DNA of 64,000 nt from UBA11710 sp049287025 (GTDB lineage: Bacteria > Patescibacteriota > Patescibacteriia > Magasanikbacterales > UBA922). The notes beneath the pieces are model-generated. The model did no database searches, was not told where the DNA came from, and saw only the letters and a program-made list of their open reading frames with translations. The translations under genes were made by a program, and so were the position numbers. The stretch spans positions 1 through 64,000 of the forward strand of contig JBAQFA010000009.1 of assembly GCA_049287025.1 (NCBI GenBank), given 5' to 3'. Positions 25,115 to 31,968 of the stretch are shown here, one piece after another; positions within the stretch are counted from its first letter, which is position 1, and each line of letters begins with the position of its first letter.

Positions 25115-25140
25115 GTCATTCCTGCGAAAGCAGAAATCCA
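25115..25140. repeat. Dispersed ATTCCTGCGAAAGCAG repeat
   Basis: A short hairpin-forming sequence of a type known to be dispersed in many unrelated bacterial genomes. One copy here upstream of yggU. Confidence 0.5.
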
Positions 25141-25162
25141 CAATCACTTACACAAAAAAATT

Positions 25163-25393
25163 ATGAAAAAAATAACTGTAAAAATTACTCCTCGTTCCAG
25201 CAAAAATGAAATTGGCGAAACCATGTCTGATGGCACTATAAAAATAAAATTAAAAGCTCCCCCAGTTGATGGCGAAGCTAATAAAGAATTAATAAAATTT
25301 CTAAGTGCTGAATGGAAAATCCCCAAATCAAAAATAAAAATTGTTAAAGGCCAAACTAGTAGAAATAAAATAATTGAAATTGATAAAAACTAA
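25163..25393 (+). CDS. YggU/DUF167 family protein
   Basis: 76 residues of the DUF167 fold. The signature is KITPRSSKNEIGE followed by KIKLKAPPVDGEANKELIKFLSAEWKIPKSKIKIVKGQTSRNKIIEI; the VDGEAN box is nearly invariant. Small cytosolic alpha/beta protein, function unproven. Tail-to-tail with dnaN across an AGTAAT-word hairpin (25393-25465). No SD; the start agrees with family length. Confidence 0.92.
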   Translation: MKKITVKITPRSSKNEIGETMSDGTIKIKLKAPPVDGEANKELIKFLSAEWKIPKSKIKIVKGQTSRNKIIEIDKN

Positions 25394-25465
25394 AGTAATG
25401 AAGTAATATAGTAAAAAAAATTTTGAGATTCTCTTTATTACTTCATTACTCTATTACTCTTTAAT
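25393..25465. repeat. AGTAAT / ATTACT inverted word hairpin
   Basis: AAAGTAATGAAGTAATATAG faces TTATTACTTCATTACTC. It is the same word as at 16.3 kb, here without an enclosed gene. An AGATAGC-type word pair follows at 25500-25518. Confidence 0.7.
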
Positions 25466-25523
25466 CAAAAATCCCAACAACTAGTCGGGATTATTTTTTT
25501 GTTATCTGCTATCTGCACCATGA

Positions 25524-26648
25524 TTATTGACGAATAGGCATCACAATATACAAATACTCGTCTTTACCTTTGGGAGAAAACAAACATGGGGCGTCGCCAC
25601 TATTTACTTTAAATTCTATCTCATCAGTTTCCATATGTTGGAGACCATCCAAAACATAGCGATGATTAAGTAAAATTGAATTTTCTTCGCCTTTTAGTTC
25701 AACATCAATTTCTGATGAGTGTTCACCAGTCTGAGTACTAGTAGATGAAACTCCGATTGTCCCCTCACCCACATTTAGATCAAATGAAACTGCGTTTACC
25801 CCCATAGTTGTAAAAAGACTAGCGGTTTTAATTTTATTTGTCATTTGGGCCACGGGAAAAACGGCTGTGGTTTTGAATTCACCAGGAATAATCTGGGCAT
25901 AGTCTGGATATTTGCCATCAATCAATCGGGAAGTCATTTCAAAATCATCAAAGCGCAAAGCAATTTGATTTTCTGTGAGCCACAATCTTATTTTTGTTTC
26001 TCCACTCTTGGCTTTGGAAATTGTTATGAGTCTAATCATCTCATAAACTGTCCGAGCTGGTACAATAATTTTCATTTCATCACTTCCTTGTTCAATATTT
26101 AATTTTTTTTCAGCCAAACGATAAGAATCAGTGGCTGCCATTACCAAACCTTTGTACCTATCAGCAAATAATCCAAAATAAACTCCAGCCAATTCTGGTC
26201 TGATTTCATTTTTGGCTGTGGCCACCACTACTTGACCCAAAGAATTTTTAAAATCTTCGGCATCCAAAACATAGGCATGTTGTTCTTCAATTTCTGGCAT
26301 CACTGGATATTCGTCAGCTGGTACGCCTTTTATTTTTGTGCTAGAAGAACCACAAGTAATTTTTATTTCATTTTCTACTAGTTCCATTTCTACTTGTTCG
26401 TCTGGCAAAAGATGAACAAAGTCAGTGAGAGTTTTGGCTGGCACCGTAAAACTGCCTGTATTTTCTACTTTGGCGCGCAAATTAACTTGAATGGCCATTT
26501 CCAAATTGGTTGTCATTAATTTTACTCCAGTGTCGTTTACCTGGATTAAAATATTTAACAAGATTGGTAAGTTAACTTGCTTACCCGCGACTCCACTAAC
26601 CAAGTCTAGAGCATGTGATAAATTTTCTTTAGTACAAGTAAATTTCAT
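25524..26648 (-). CDS. dnaN: DNA polymerase III beta subunit (sliding clamp)
   Basis: 374 residues, normal for the bacterial clamp. It would dimerise into a ring tethering the replicative polymerase to DNA. Three repeated clamp folds are visible: KFTCTKENLSHALDLVSGVA (domain 1), YVLDAEDFKNSLGQVVVATAKNEIRPELAGVYFGL (domain 2) and NSILLNHRYVLDGLQHM with C-terminal YLYIVMPIRQ (domain 3, with the MP(I/M)R end). Start ATG at 26646-26648. The leader has a hairpin (ATGCAC / GTGCAT, 26661-26677). Downstream of dnaA in the usual order. Confidence 0.96.
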   Translation of the reverse strand: MKFTCTKENLSHALDLVSGVAGKQVNLPILLNILIQVNDTGVKLMTTNLEMAIQVNLRAKVENTGSFTVPAKTLTDFVHLLPDEQVEMELVENEIKITCGSSSTKIKGVPADEYPVMPEIEEQHAYVLDAEDFKNSLGQVVVATAKNEIRPELAGVYFGLFADRYKGLVMAATDSYRLAEKKLNIEQGSDEMKIIVPARTVYEMIRLITISKAKSGETKIRLWLTENQIALRFDDFEMTSRLIDGKYPDYAQIIPGEFKTTAVFPVAQMTNKIKTASLFTTMGVNAVSFDLNVGEGTIGVSSTSTQTGEHSSEIDVELKGEENSILLNHRYVLDGLQHMETDEIEFKVNSGDAPCLFSPKGKDEYLYIVMPIRQ

Positions 26649-26945
26649 ATATTTGGACTTATGCACCTCACGTGCATTTTTTAAAATCCCCTCTGTTGTT
26701 TGTTATATATTTATATATTAAATTGATAATAGTAATAGGTGTTGTGGATAGTGTGCAAAAGTCGTTTTTTATTTTAGTTTTAGATAAATTTTGGTGTTAA
26801 TAATTTCTTAATAATTTTTTGTCTTCTTGTTGATAATTTTGGTTTTTATTTTTGCCCTGTTTATAACTCATTAATTATGAACAGTTTAAATTTTTATAAT
26901 TATATTCTTATCCCAAGCTTTATCCACCGTATTTGCAATTCTAGT
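26649..26945. promoter_or_regulatory. dnaA-dnaN spacer with DnaA-box-like sites
   Basis: About 300 bp of A+T-rich DNA with TGTGGATAG (near 26743) and paired TTATCCCAA / TTATCCACC (26911-26932), each one or two bases off the DnaA box. It probably contains the dnaN promoter and may autoregulate or form part of the origin. Confidence 0.5.
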
Positions 26946-28328
26946 TTAGATATTATCTACGTATAATCTTTGTTTGATCGCTTCAATTTCTTGTTTTAGT
27001 TTGGCGTCATTTTCAATCTCGGTTTTTATTTTGGTATGAGCGTGCATGGCTGTAGTGTGGTCGCGTCCGCCGAGTTCATTACCAATCGCCGGGTAAGACA
27101 TTTTTAATTCTTCACGTAGTAAGAACATAATAATTTGTCTGGGATTGGAAAGTCTTTTTTCTCGGCTCTTACCAGCAATATCATCAATCGCCACGTCATA
27201 AAATTCTGATACCACACTAGTTAACTCTTTTGGAGTAAGAGAGCGTTTCATACTTTGCGCTTCAAAACTTGATAAGACAGATTTTACGCTTTCTTTAGTT
27301 GGTTCAGTATTTTTTAATTCATGAAAAGCAATAATTTTATTTAGCGCGCCTTCTAGTTCCCGGATATTACTTTGGACAGTGGCCGCGATTAAATTTATCA
27401 GTTCATCGGACAAATTATATTTTTTCTCCTGAGCTTTTGATTTCAAAATGGCTGATCTCGTTTCCAAATCTGGCGCTGCGATATCTGCAATCATCCCCCA
27501 TTCAAATCTAGAGCGTAAACGATCTTCCAAAGCTGGGATGGCTTTTGGTGGGCGATCAGAAGTAAGCACGACTTGTTTGCCTTGTTGATGTAGTTCGTTG
27601 AAAGTGTGAAAAAATTCCTCCTGAGTTTGTTCTTTGCCACCAATGAATTGAATGTCGTCAATCAAGAGTAAATCAACATTGCGATAGCGATCTTTAAATT
27701 CTTTGGCTCGGCCTTCTTTTACTGAAGTGACAAATTCATTAGTAAATTTTTCTGAAGAAACATAGAGAATTTTTGTTTGCGGATTATTTTCTAGCATTTT
27801 GTGGCCAATCGCTTGCAGAAGATGAGTCTTGCCTAATCCGACCCCACCATAGATAAATAATGGGTTGTAGGCTTCTCCTGGTCGGTTAGCAGAGGCTTGG
27901 GCAGCAGCATGAGCGAGTTCATTGCCCTTACCAACAATAAAAGTGTCAAAAGTATATTTTATATTTAGACCAAATTTACTACCCAAAGATTGATTTTTTG
28001 GCGCCGAATAAATTGGCGTGGCTGCACTAGATACATTTGGTTCAGTGGACATGGTACATTCTTTTTCTTCAATCAATTTGGAATTTTCTACTTTATATTC
28101 TACTTTTTTTACTGGCTTACCTGTCACTCGTTCCAAAATTTTTATAATTTCTGGATGATATTTTTTTTCCAGCCAGCTCTTGGTAAAAGTATTAGGCACA
28201 CAAATAATTACCTGACCAACTTCATATTGGCCAATACCAGTATTGCGGAACCAAGTAGTAAAATTAGCTTTGGAAACTTTTAATTCAAATTCAGCGAGAA
28301 CAGCTTGCCAGATTTCGTGATTTGTCAT
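26946..28328 (-). CDS. dnaA: Chromosomal replication initiator DnaA
   Basis: 460 residues. Domain I (MTNHEIWQAVLAEFELKVSKANFTTWF), a variable linker (~85-120), AAA+ ATPase with Walker A GGVGLGKTH (~162-170), Walker B LLLIDDIQF, sensor regions near TSDRPPKAIPALEDRLRSRFEWG, and the C-terminal DNA-binding domain with the signature GGRDHTTAMHAHTKI (~425-439). All key residues are present. It binds DnaA boxes at oriC with ATP to open the duplex. The leader carries an inverted AATATACGAATT word array (28335-28425). Confidence 0.97.
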   Translation of the reverse strand: MTNHEIWQAVLAEFELKVSKANFTTWFRNTGIGQYEVGQVIICVPNTFTKSWLEKKYHPEIIKILERVTGKPVKKVEYKVENSKLIEEKECTMSTEPNVSSAATPIYSAPKNQSLGSKFGLNIKYTFDTFIVGKGNELAHAAAQASANRPGEAYNPLFIYGGVGLGKTHLLQAIGHKMLENNPQTKILYVSSEKFTNEFVTSVKEGRAKEFKDRYRNVDLLLIDDIQFIGGKEQTQEEFFHTFNELHQQGKQVVLTSDRPPKAIPALEDRLRSRFEWGMIADIAAPDLETRSAILKSKAQEKKYNLSDELINLIAATVQSNIRELEGALNKIIAFHELKNTEPTKESVKSVLSSFEAQSMKRSLTPKELTSVVSEFYDVAIDDIAGKSREKRLSNPRQIIMFLLREELKMSYPAIGNELGGRDHTTAMHAHTKIKTEIENDAKLKQEIEAIKQRLYVDNI

Positions 28329-28334
28329 AATTAG

Positions 28335-28425
28335 AATGATGCTAATATACGAATTGTACTAATGATACTAATAATAATTTGTATAGCATCGGTATAATTC
28401 GTATGAATTAGTATATTAGAATCGC
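28335..28425. repeat. Inverted CTAATATACGAATT word array
   Basis: CTAATATACGAATTGTACTA words face TATAATTCGTATGAATTAGT words, forming a long hairpin between dnaA and rpmH. Confidence 0.7.
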
Positions 28426-28499
28426 ATTATTTTTTAAAGTGAACCTATTTTAGCACATAATTATTTATTAAAAAATGGCTTAAAAAAGGCAAAAAGTGT

Positions 28500-28540
28500 A
28501 CATAATGGGGACAAGCTGTGGATTGTGGGGATAAGTCATA
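28500..28540. promoter_or_regulatory. DnaA-box-like pair between dnaA and rpmH
   Basis: TGTGGATTG (28517-28525) and TGGGGATAA (28526-28534) abut in the dnaA-rpmH spacer where gene orientation switches. Confidence 0.5.
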
Positions 28541-28572
28541 TTTGGGTGGTATGAATTGGAAGTATCTTTCTC

Positions 28573-28601
28573 TTGACAAAATTCCTCAAATCAATTATAA
28601 T
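28573..28601 (+). promoter_or_regulatory. Consensus promoter of rpmH
   Basis: TTGACA (28573-28578), 17-nt spacer, TATAAT (28596-28601), a perfect sigma-70-type promoter for a highly expressed gene. Confidence 0.9.
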
Positions 28602-28629
28602 CCTCTCACTAATTATAAATAATAATTTT

Positions 28630-28806
28630 ATGCCAAAAAGAACTTACCAACCAAAGAAACGTAAGAGAGCCAAATGTCATGGTTTTTTGTCTCGCATGGA
28701 AACTAGCAATGGTAGAAATGTATTAAAGAGACGTAGAGACAAAGGCAGAAAAAAATTGACTGTTAGCGATGAGAAAAAAGGCAAGAGAACTAGAAAGACT
28801 CGCTAA
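28630..28806 (+). CDS. rpmH: 50S ribosomal protein L34
   Basis: 58 residues (L34 is usually 44-47). The core MPKRTYQPKKRKRAKCHGFLSRMETSNGRNVLKRRRDKGRKKLTV is standard L34; the extra ~12 residues are a basic tail (SDEKKGKRTRKTR). The basic protein binds 23S rRNA in the large subunit. The start is the ATG at 28630; codons upstream lie in the promoter and leader. Next to rnpA as in most bacteria. Confidence 0.96.
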   Translation: MPKRTYQPKKRKRAKCHGFLSRMETSNGRNVLKRRRDKGRKKLTVSDEKKGKRTRKTR

Positions 28807-28830
28807 AATTAGCCAAAAATATTAATAAAG

Positions 28831-28852
28831 GCCTCGTACGTTCGAGGCTTTT
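28831..28852 (+). terminator. Terminator or attenuator after rpmH
   Basis: Stem GCCTCG / CGAGGC with short T tract, separating abundant rpmH mRNA from rnpA. Confidence 0.65.
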
Positions 28853-28867
28853 GTGTTATACTTTAAC

Positions 28868-28943
28868 TATACGGATATCCAGATAATCCAGATTTGCAGA
28901 TACTGCGATCCGTCAATCTGGATTATCAGTATATCTGGATAGT
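28868..28943. repeat. Inverted GATAATCCAGAT word hairpin
   Basis: TATCCAGATAATCCAGATT faces AATCTGGATTATCAG. The hairpin lies in the rpmH-rnpA spacer. The word differs from those at other loci but has the same layout. Confidence 0.65.
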
Positions 28944-28958
28944 AAAATCGCCCAAAAT

Positions 28959-29336
28959 ATGCTAAAACCAAATAACAGACTAACAAAAATGAAAGATTTT
29001 GAGATTCTCTTTAAAGAGGGTAAGTTTGTTAATGGCACTTTATCATCATTAAAGATTTGGAAAATTGAGCCAGAAAAGTATCCTAGACGTAAATACACCC
29101 AAGATGAATTAAGAATCGGTTTTGTGGTTAGTATTAAAATTAGTAAAAAAGCCGTAGACAGAAACAGAATCAAACGGCAAATGAGAGAAGTTGTCCGTCT
29201 TTTAATTAAGGATAATAAGATAAAATCCGGTTTTCATCTGGCTTTTATTACCAAACCAGAGGTCTTGGGTAAAGAATATAAGGAAATTGAAGACGATATT
29301 ATTAAATTATTACGCCGAGCTGATATAATGTTATGA
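28959..29336 (+). CDS. rnpA: Ribonuclease P protein component
   Basis: 125 residues. LKPNNRLTKMKDFEILFKEGK at the N-terminus and the RNR signature KKAVDRNRIKRQMREVVRLL (about 62-82) are diagnostic. The segment IKSGFHLAFITKPEV completes the fold. It binds the RNase P RNA and assists 5' maturation of tRNA. A ~12-residue insertion (EPEKYPRRKYTQDE) precedes the strand GFVVSIKIS. It overlaps yidD by 4 nt. Confidence 0.95.
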   Translation: MLKPNNRLTKMKDFEILFKEGKFVNGTLSSLKIWKIEPEKYPRRKYTQDELRIGFVVSIKISKKAVDRNRIKRQMREVVRLLIKDNKIKSGFHLAFITKPEVLGKEYKEIEDDIIKLLRRADIML

Positions 29337-29596
29337 AAAATTTAGTCTACAAAATAATTTATATTTTTAGATTACCATTTCTTTGGTTGATTCGTTTGTA
29401 TCAGAAAACATTTTCACCAGATCATGGACCTTTAAAACATTTTTATCCGCATGGTTATTGTAAGTATTATCCCACCTGTAGTCAGTATGGGTATGAAGTA
29501 ATAAAGAAACGTGGAATTATAGTTGGCGGTTTAAAAACAATATGGCGGATATTGCGATGTAATCCGTGGTCAAAGGGTGGAGTTGATTTACCTTAA
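29333..29596 (+). CDS. yidD: Membrane protein insertion efficiency factor
   Basis: 87 residues. The family core FRLPFLWLIRLYQKTFSPDHGPLKHFYPHGYCKYYPTCSQYGYEVIKKRG is complete, including the CxxxPTCSxY element, plus GGLKTIWRILRCNPWSKGG. An amphipathic N-terminus associates with the membrane and aids YidC-dependent insertion. Translationally coupled to rnpA. Unlike the usual order, yidC does not follow; the next 760 bp hold origin-like sites and an RNA gene. Confidence 0.95.
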   Translation: MKNLVYKIIYIFRLPFLWLIRLYQKTFSPDHGPLKHFYPHGYCKYYPTCSQYGYEVIKKRGIIVGGLKTIWRILRCNPWSKGGVDLP

Positions 29597-29621
29597 AAAT
29601 GTACAGACTATTCTATACAAC

Positions 29622-29770
29622 TGTGGATAACTCTGGGGATAGAGTAACCAAAAAGTGGATAACATTAGGTTTGAAAGCCTAATTTTTTATTTGTATAGGC
29701 TACTCTATACATACTTATGCACAATTAAAATGGCTTATTTTAGCTAAATTTTGCTTATTTTAGCTAAACT
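29622..29770. promoter_or_regulatory. Candidate replication origin: DnaA-box cluster and A+T-rich repeats
   Basis: A perfect TGTGGATAA (29622-29630), TGGGGATAG (29634), AGTGGATAA (29654-29662) and a perfect TTATGCACA (29715-29723) precede two direct copies of GCTTATTTTAGCTAAA (about 29732 and 29753), which look like an unwinding element. The location beside rpmH-rnpA-yidD, at the strand switch, fits oriC. Confidence 0.6.
29665..29688 (+). terminator. Terminator after yidD
   Basis: Stem TTAGG / CCTAA with 8-nt loop and six T. Confidence 0.7.
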
Positions 29771-29771
29771 A

Positions 29772-29800
29772 TTGACAAAAGTGGTATTTTATGCTATACT
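29772..29800 (+). promoter_or_regulatory. Promoter of the structured RNA gene
   Basis: TTGACA (29772-29777), 17-nt spacer, TATACT (29795-29800). Confidence 0.85.
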
Positions 29801-29806
29801 ATATTC

Positions 29807-30203
29807 AGTTCCTTCAAAATATAGATATGTTCGATTCGACTTTGTCGAATGGAGCATGTTTCCATCCACTGCTTTTTTACTAGGCTAACTCTTATGAATT
29901 TGTATAAAGTAATCTATACAAATTCCTTAAAACAAAAACAAAAGTTAAAAATGAGAGTAAAAGCTAGCCTAGACAGGTGACTCCCACCTTTCATGCATCA
30001 AGGGCTTCACAGCCACACTTGATGTCGGGAGCAAACACCGCCGAGTGGTGGAGGGAATTATACCGTCCCAGTATGACGGCTTGCCTAATCGGGCGTTCTA
30101 AGAGCTTAAAAATTTGAGATCTTGGATTGCCCGAGTGGCGCGTTTCTGGGATTTAAAGGTGGCACGCCACAAAATCACCGGGGCGATTGACCACCTTTTT
30201 TTA
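29807..30203 (+). ncRNA. Structured non-coding RNA of unrecognised family (~400 nt)
   Basis: A non-coding stretch more G+C-rich in its second half, with its own promoter and a terminator (AAAGGTGG / CCACCTTT then T run, ending ~30203). Visible helices: ATTCGAC / GTCGAAT (29833-29850); CTAGGCTA / TAGCCTAG (~29880 with ~29970) enclosing an A-rich loop and the hairpin AATTTGTATA / TATACAAATT; CTCCC...GGGAG around ATCAAG / CTTGAT (29982-30031); CACC / GGTG; ACCGTC / GACGG. I looked for hallmarks of RNase P RNA (GAGGAAAGTCC), tmRNA (tRNA-like ends) and SRP RNA and found none. An atypical housekeeping RNA or a new class are both possible. Confidence 0.65.
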
Positions 30204-30279
30204 TTGCAAAAATACAGACTTACAAATAATCCGACTTAACGGGTGCCAAGCCATATGGATTGGGTTGAGTATTTAAATG

Positions 30280-30307
30280 TTGACTTTTAATTAACATATG
30301 ATATAAT
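30280..30307 (+). promoter_or_regulatory. Promoter of the DksA/TraR-like gene
   Basis: TTGACT (30280-30285), 16-nt spacer, TATAAT (30302-30307). Upstream, a hairpin (CCAAGCCAT / ATGGATTGG, 30247-30264) fills the gap after the RNA terminator. Confidence 0.75.
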
Positions 30308-30361
30308 GACGTTCTTATAAATATGTGGTAAAATAAAAGCATATTTTGATTAAATACATAT

Positions 30362-30748
30362 ATGACCAAGACTAAATTTACAAAGACTTTTTTGGATGAA
30401 ATAAAGAAAAATTTATTAGAAGAGAAAATTCATCTGGAATCAGAATTAGAAAAATTTGCCAAGAAAAATTCTCATGCTGAGAATGATTATGATACCACTT
30501 TTCCAGAGTACGGTGATGAAGAGGATGAAAATGCTCGCGAAGTAGCTGATTATACGGCCAATAAACCACTAGAAATTTCTTTGGAAAATACTTTGCGTGA
30601 TGTGGTCAAATCTTTAAAAAGATTGGAAGATAATACTTATGGTTTTTGTAAGTATTGTGATAATCCAATTGAAGAAAAAAGATTATTGGCTCGTCCGACT
30701 TCTAGCGCGTGTGTAAGTTGTAAAAAAACACTAACACAAGAGGCTTAA
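30362..30748 (+). CDS. DksA/TraR-family zinc-finger protein
   Basis: 128 residues. An N-terminal coiled coil (FLDEIKKNLLEEKIHLESELEKFAKK) is followed by an acidic turn and a C-terminal C4 zinc finger CKYCDN...CVSCKK. DksA-family proteins insert the coiled-coil tip into the RNA polymerase secondary channel. Here the tip region is DYDTTFPEYGDEEDE, acid-rich like the catalytic Asp pair of DksA. Its zinc ribbon has all four cysteines. Likely a transcription modulator; single gene behind a good promoter. Confidence 0.88.
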   Translation: MTKTKFTKTFLDEIKKNLLEEKIHLESELEKFAKKNSHAENDYDTTFPEYGDEEDENAREVADYTANKPLEISLENTLRDVVKSLKRLEDNTYGFCKYCDNPIEEKRLLARPTSSACVSCKKTLTQEA

Positions 30749-30804
30749 AGTAATCACGAATGCCATACGAATTAAACTAATTAATCACGAATTGTGATTT
30801 GTAT

Positions 30805-31272
30805 ATGAAAAATAAAATCCACCTAACAATTTATATTGTAATCGGTGGATTTTTTTTATTGTTGGATCAGTTGTTAAAATATTTGGCGCGGACTAATTCT
30901 GATTTTAGTTTTTATCTTTGGAAAAATTGGTTGGGCTGGGAATATTTCCCCAATCCTGGCATTGCTTTTTCTTTACCCGTACCAAATTGGTTAGTAGTTA
31001 TTTTTACGCCAATAATTTTATTAGGATTATTTATTTGGATAAGACGAACACATAACACATATCACATATCACATATCACAAGACAGTTATCACTATTTTT
31101 TATTATTGCTGGGGCGGTTTCAAATTACATTGATCGCGTATTATTCGGTGTCACTATAGATTATATTCGTATTCTTACTGGGGTAATAAATTTGGCGGAT
31201 GTGATGATTGTGGTGGGGGTAGGGTTGTTATTGTTGGATGAAAGATTGAAGAAAATTAATATTAAACTTTAA
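30805..31272 (+). CDS. lspA: Lipoprotein signal peptidase (signal peptidase II)
   Basis: 155 residues with four membrane helices. Conserved blocks: LLLDQLLKYLAR (about 18-29), FPNPGIAFSLP (48-58), GAVSNYIDR with catalytic Asp110, and NLADVMI with catalytic Asp132. It cleaves the signal of diacylglyceryl-modified lipoproteins at Cys; several lipoproteins are encoded in this window. Residues ~82-94 (THNTYHISHITRQ) are encoded by tandem ACATATC words in frame, within the short loop between helices 2 and 3, and the catalytic core is undisturbed. Confidence 0.95.
   Translation: MKNKIHLTIYIVIGGFFLLLDQLLKYLARTNSDFSFYLWKNWLGWEYFPNPGIAFSLPVPNWLVVIFTPIILLGLFIWIRRTHNTYHISHITRQLSLFFIIAGAVSNYIDRVLFGVTIDYIRILTGVINLADVMIVVGVGLLLLDERLKKINIKL
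31049..31083. repeat. Word repeat inside lspA
   Basis: Near-tandem ACATATC/ACATAAC words lie within lspA. The same words occur between genes at 33490-33518 and around 46540-46640. Confidence 0.7.
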
Positions 31273-31276
31273 TTAT

Positions 31277-31816
31277 ATGATAGAAAATAGTAAATTATTT
31301 TTTTTGATTTTAATTCTGTTTTTAGTTGGGGTTGGCTGCGTAAGTGTTCAGCAGAATACAATAGGTGAAGGTTCTGGTGGTAAAATGGATAACGAGATTG
31401 CAGAGACTAATGCACAGCTAGGAGGAAAAGAAGAGAGTGTTTCTTCTCTTCAAGATTATTCGTATGGTTGTAAAAAACGTTTAGGTGATAATAGTCATAT
31501 GAATGAACAAACAGGAAAATGTGAGTGTGATGATGGACATGTCTTCAGTATCGAAGAACCTATTAAGTGTATATCAGCGAATGATTATTGCATATTTTTG
31601 AAAGGAAAGAATTCTATTTCTAATCTAAATGGAGAAAAATATGATTGTATGTGTAAGGATGGTTATAAGATAGATTTAAGTTTGTCACCGAAGTGTATTA
31701 TAGACTGTTCCCCAATAAATGGTGTGATTGCCACAGAAGATTTGTGTGCTTGTCCTAATAATTATGACTATGACTATGGTGTAAGCAAATGTATGCCGAT
31801 TGATGATTTAAAATAG
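31277..31816 (+). CDS. Cys-rich lipoprotein of unknown function
   Basis: 179 residues. Lipoprotein signal with lipobox VGVGC (Cys ~21), matching the lspA gene immediately upstream (4-nt gap). The mature part has about 12 further cysteines in EGF-like spacing (GCKKRLGDNS, CECDDGHVFS, CMCKDGYKIDLS, CACPNNYDYD). The DG-(H/Y)-hydrophobic turns resemble EGF-like repeats (CxCxDG). Surface-anchored and disulfide-bonded; ligand unknown. Confidence 0.72.
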   Translation: MIENSKLFFLILILFLVGVGCVSVQQNTIGEGSGGKMDNEIAETNAQLGGKEESVSSLQDYSYGCKKRLGDNSHMNEQTGKCECDDGHVFSIEEPIKCISANDYCIFLKGKNSISNLNGEKYDCMCKDGYKIDLSLSPKCIIDCSPINGVIATEDLCACPNNYDYDYGVSKCMPIDDLK

Positions 31817-31840
31817 GTTAATTGAGAAATTAAAAAATAA

Positions 31841-31865
31841 AATCACCTAGGTTCAGGTGATTTTT
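31841..31865 (+). terminator. Terminator of the lspA-lipoprotein operon
   Basis: Stem AATCACCT / AGGTGATT and T tract. Confidence 0.85.
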
Positions 31866-31937
31866 GTTATCTGATATCTGCACAATGTGGTATAATAAAT
31901 GTAATTTTTAATGTGGGCGAACGCAACTTGAAAAGGG

Positions 31938-31965
31938 ATTCTTCGCTTCGCTCAGAATGACAGAC
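31938..31965. repeat. Dispersed GATTCTTCGCTTCGCTCAGA repeat
   Basis: A repeat known from very many bacterial genomes (its translation yields CHSERSEES). It lies directly upstream of comM and supplies a misleading earlier ATG. Confidence 0.8.
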
Positions 31966-31968
31966 GAT

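Noticed and set aside
29807..30203. RNase P RNA, tmRNA or SRP RNA identity
   Set aside because: The conserved core strings of each were looked for and are missing, so only a generic RNA is annotated.
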